Positions 6,459-6,516 of a stretch of 6,516 nucleotides of DNA are shown in pieces. A model generated the notes under the pieces. It made no database searches. It was not told the DNA's origin and saw only the letters and a program-made list of their open reading frames with translations. Source of the DNA: Rhodospirillaceae bacterium (lineage in GTDB: Bacteria; Pseudomonadota; Alphaproteobacteria; Rhodospirillales_A; Casp-alpha2); assembly GCA_003488105.1 (NCBI GenBank), contig DNMS01000386.1:490-7005 (forward strand). The letters run 5' to 3'. The position numbers and the translations under genes are program-made. Position 1 is the stretch's first letter. Each line of letters starts with the position of its first letter.

Positions 6459-6516
6459 ATAACGTTTGGTGGTGTGCCTGGCGCGGCGCCGTGTGGCGGA
6501 AACTTGTATTGCGTCG
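6459..6516. other. region upstream of the Fur box, nothing further recognised
   Basis: The 58 bases beyond the Fur box contain no supported ORF, RNA gene or repeat. They may hold the upstream half of the sigma promoter or the end of a neighbouring intergenic region. Confidence 0.4.

Noticed and set aside
6316..6459. N-terminal extension of the sigma factor from TTG 6459
   Set aside because: The extra 48 residues have no sigma-like sequence and the start lies within or next to the Fur box.

Overview
The window holds one minus-strand iron-uptake and cell-surface-signalling locus. Its gene order is: Fur box, ECF sigma factor (FecI type, 6315-5788), anti-sigma/transducer (FecR type, 5642-4677), TonB-dependent siderophore receptor with an N-terminal signalling domain (FecA/FpvA type, 4527-2050), small three-helix membrane protein (1899-1597), and a PepSY-type inner-membrane protein (1556 to beyond base 1, C-terminus cut off). 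No tRNA, rRNA, CRISPR array, insertion sequence or integrase is visible. All long plus-strand reading frames lie antisense to these genes and look like products of the high GC content.

The DNA is GC-rich with strong G/C third-position bias. The set STN-receptor, small membrane protein and PepSY protein behind a fecI/fecR pair is common in Proteobacteria. High GC and weak Shine-Dalgarno sequences would fit an alphaproteobacterium, but this placement is a guess from style and not from a marker gene.

Proposed working order: in iron-replete cells Fur with Fe2+ would bind the perfect 7-1-7 site at 6444-6458 and silence the sigma gene. When iron is scarce, sigma and FecR are made. A ferric siderophore binding the receptor would signal through its periplasmic STN domain to the FecR C-terminus. 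FecR, whose N-terminus is cytoplasmic, would then release or activate sigma, which would transcribe the receptor from the fecR-receptor gap (4528-4676). The PepSY protein, possibly with the small membrane protein, would act after import. By analogy with FoxB-type proteins it may reduce the siderophore-bound iron.

Non-coding regions: 6316-6516 carries the Fur box and an 11-codon leader ORF; 5643-5787 separates sigma from FecR with no clear element; 4528-4676 carries a weak ECF promoter candidate and a 12-bp inverted repeat; 1900-2049 carries a 26-bp perfect palindrome and a 19-codon ORF that overlaps the next start by ATGA. Nothing here amounts to a wholly new system. The features most worth a second look are the intergenic structures and the histidine layout of the PepSY protein.
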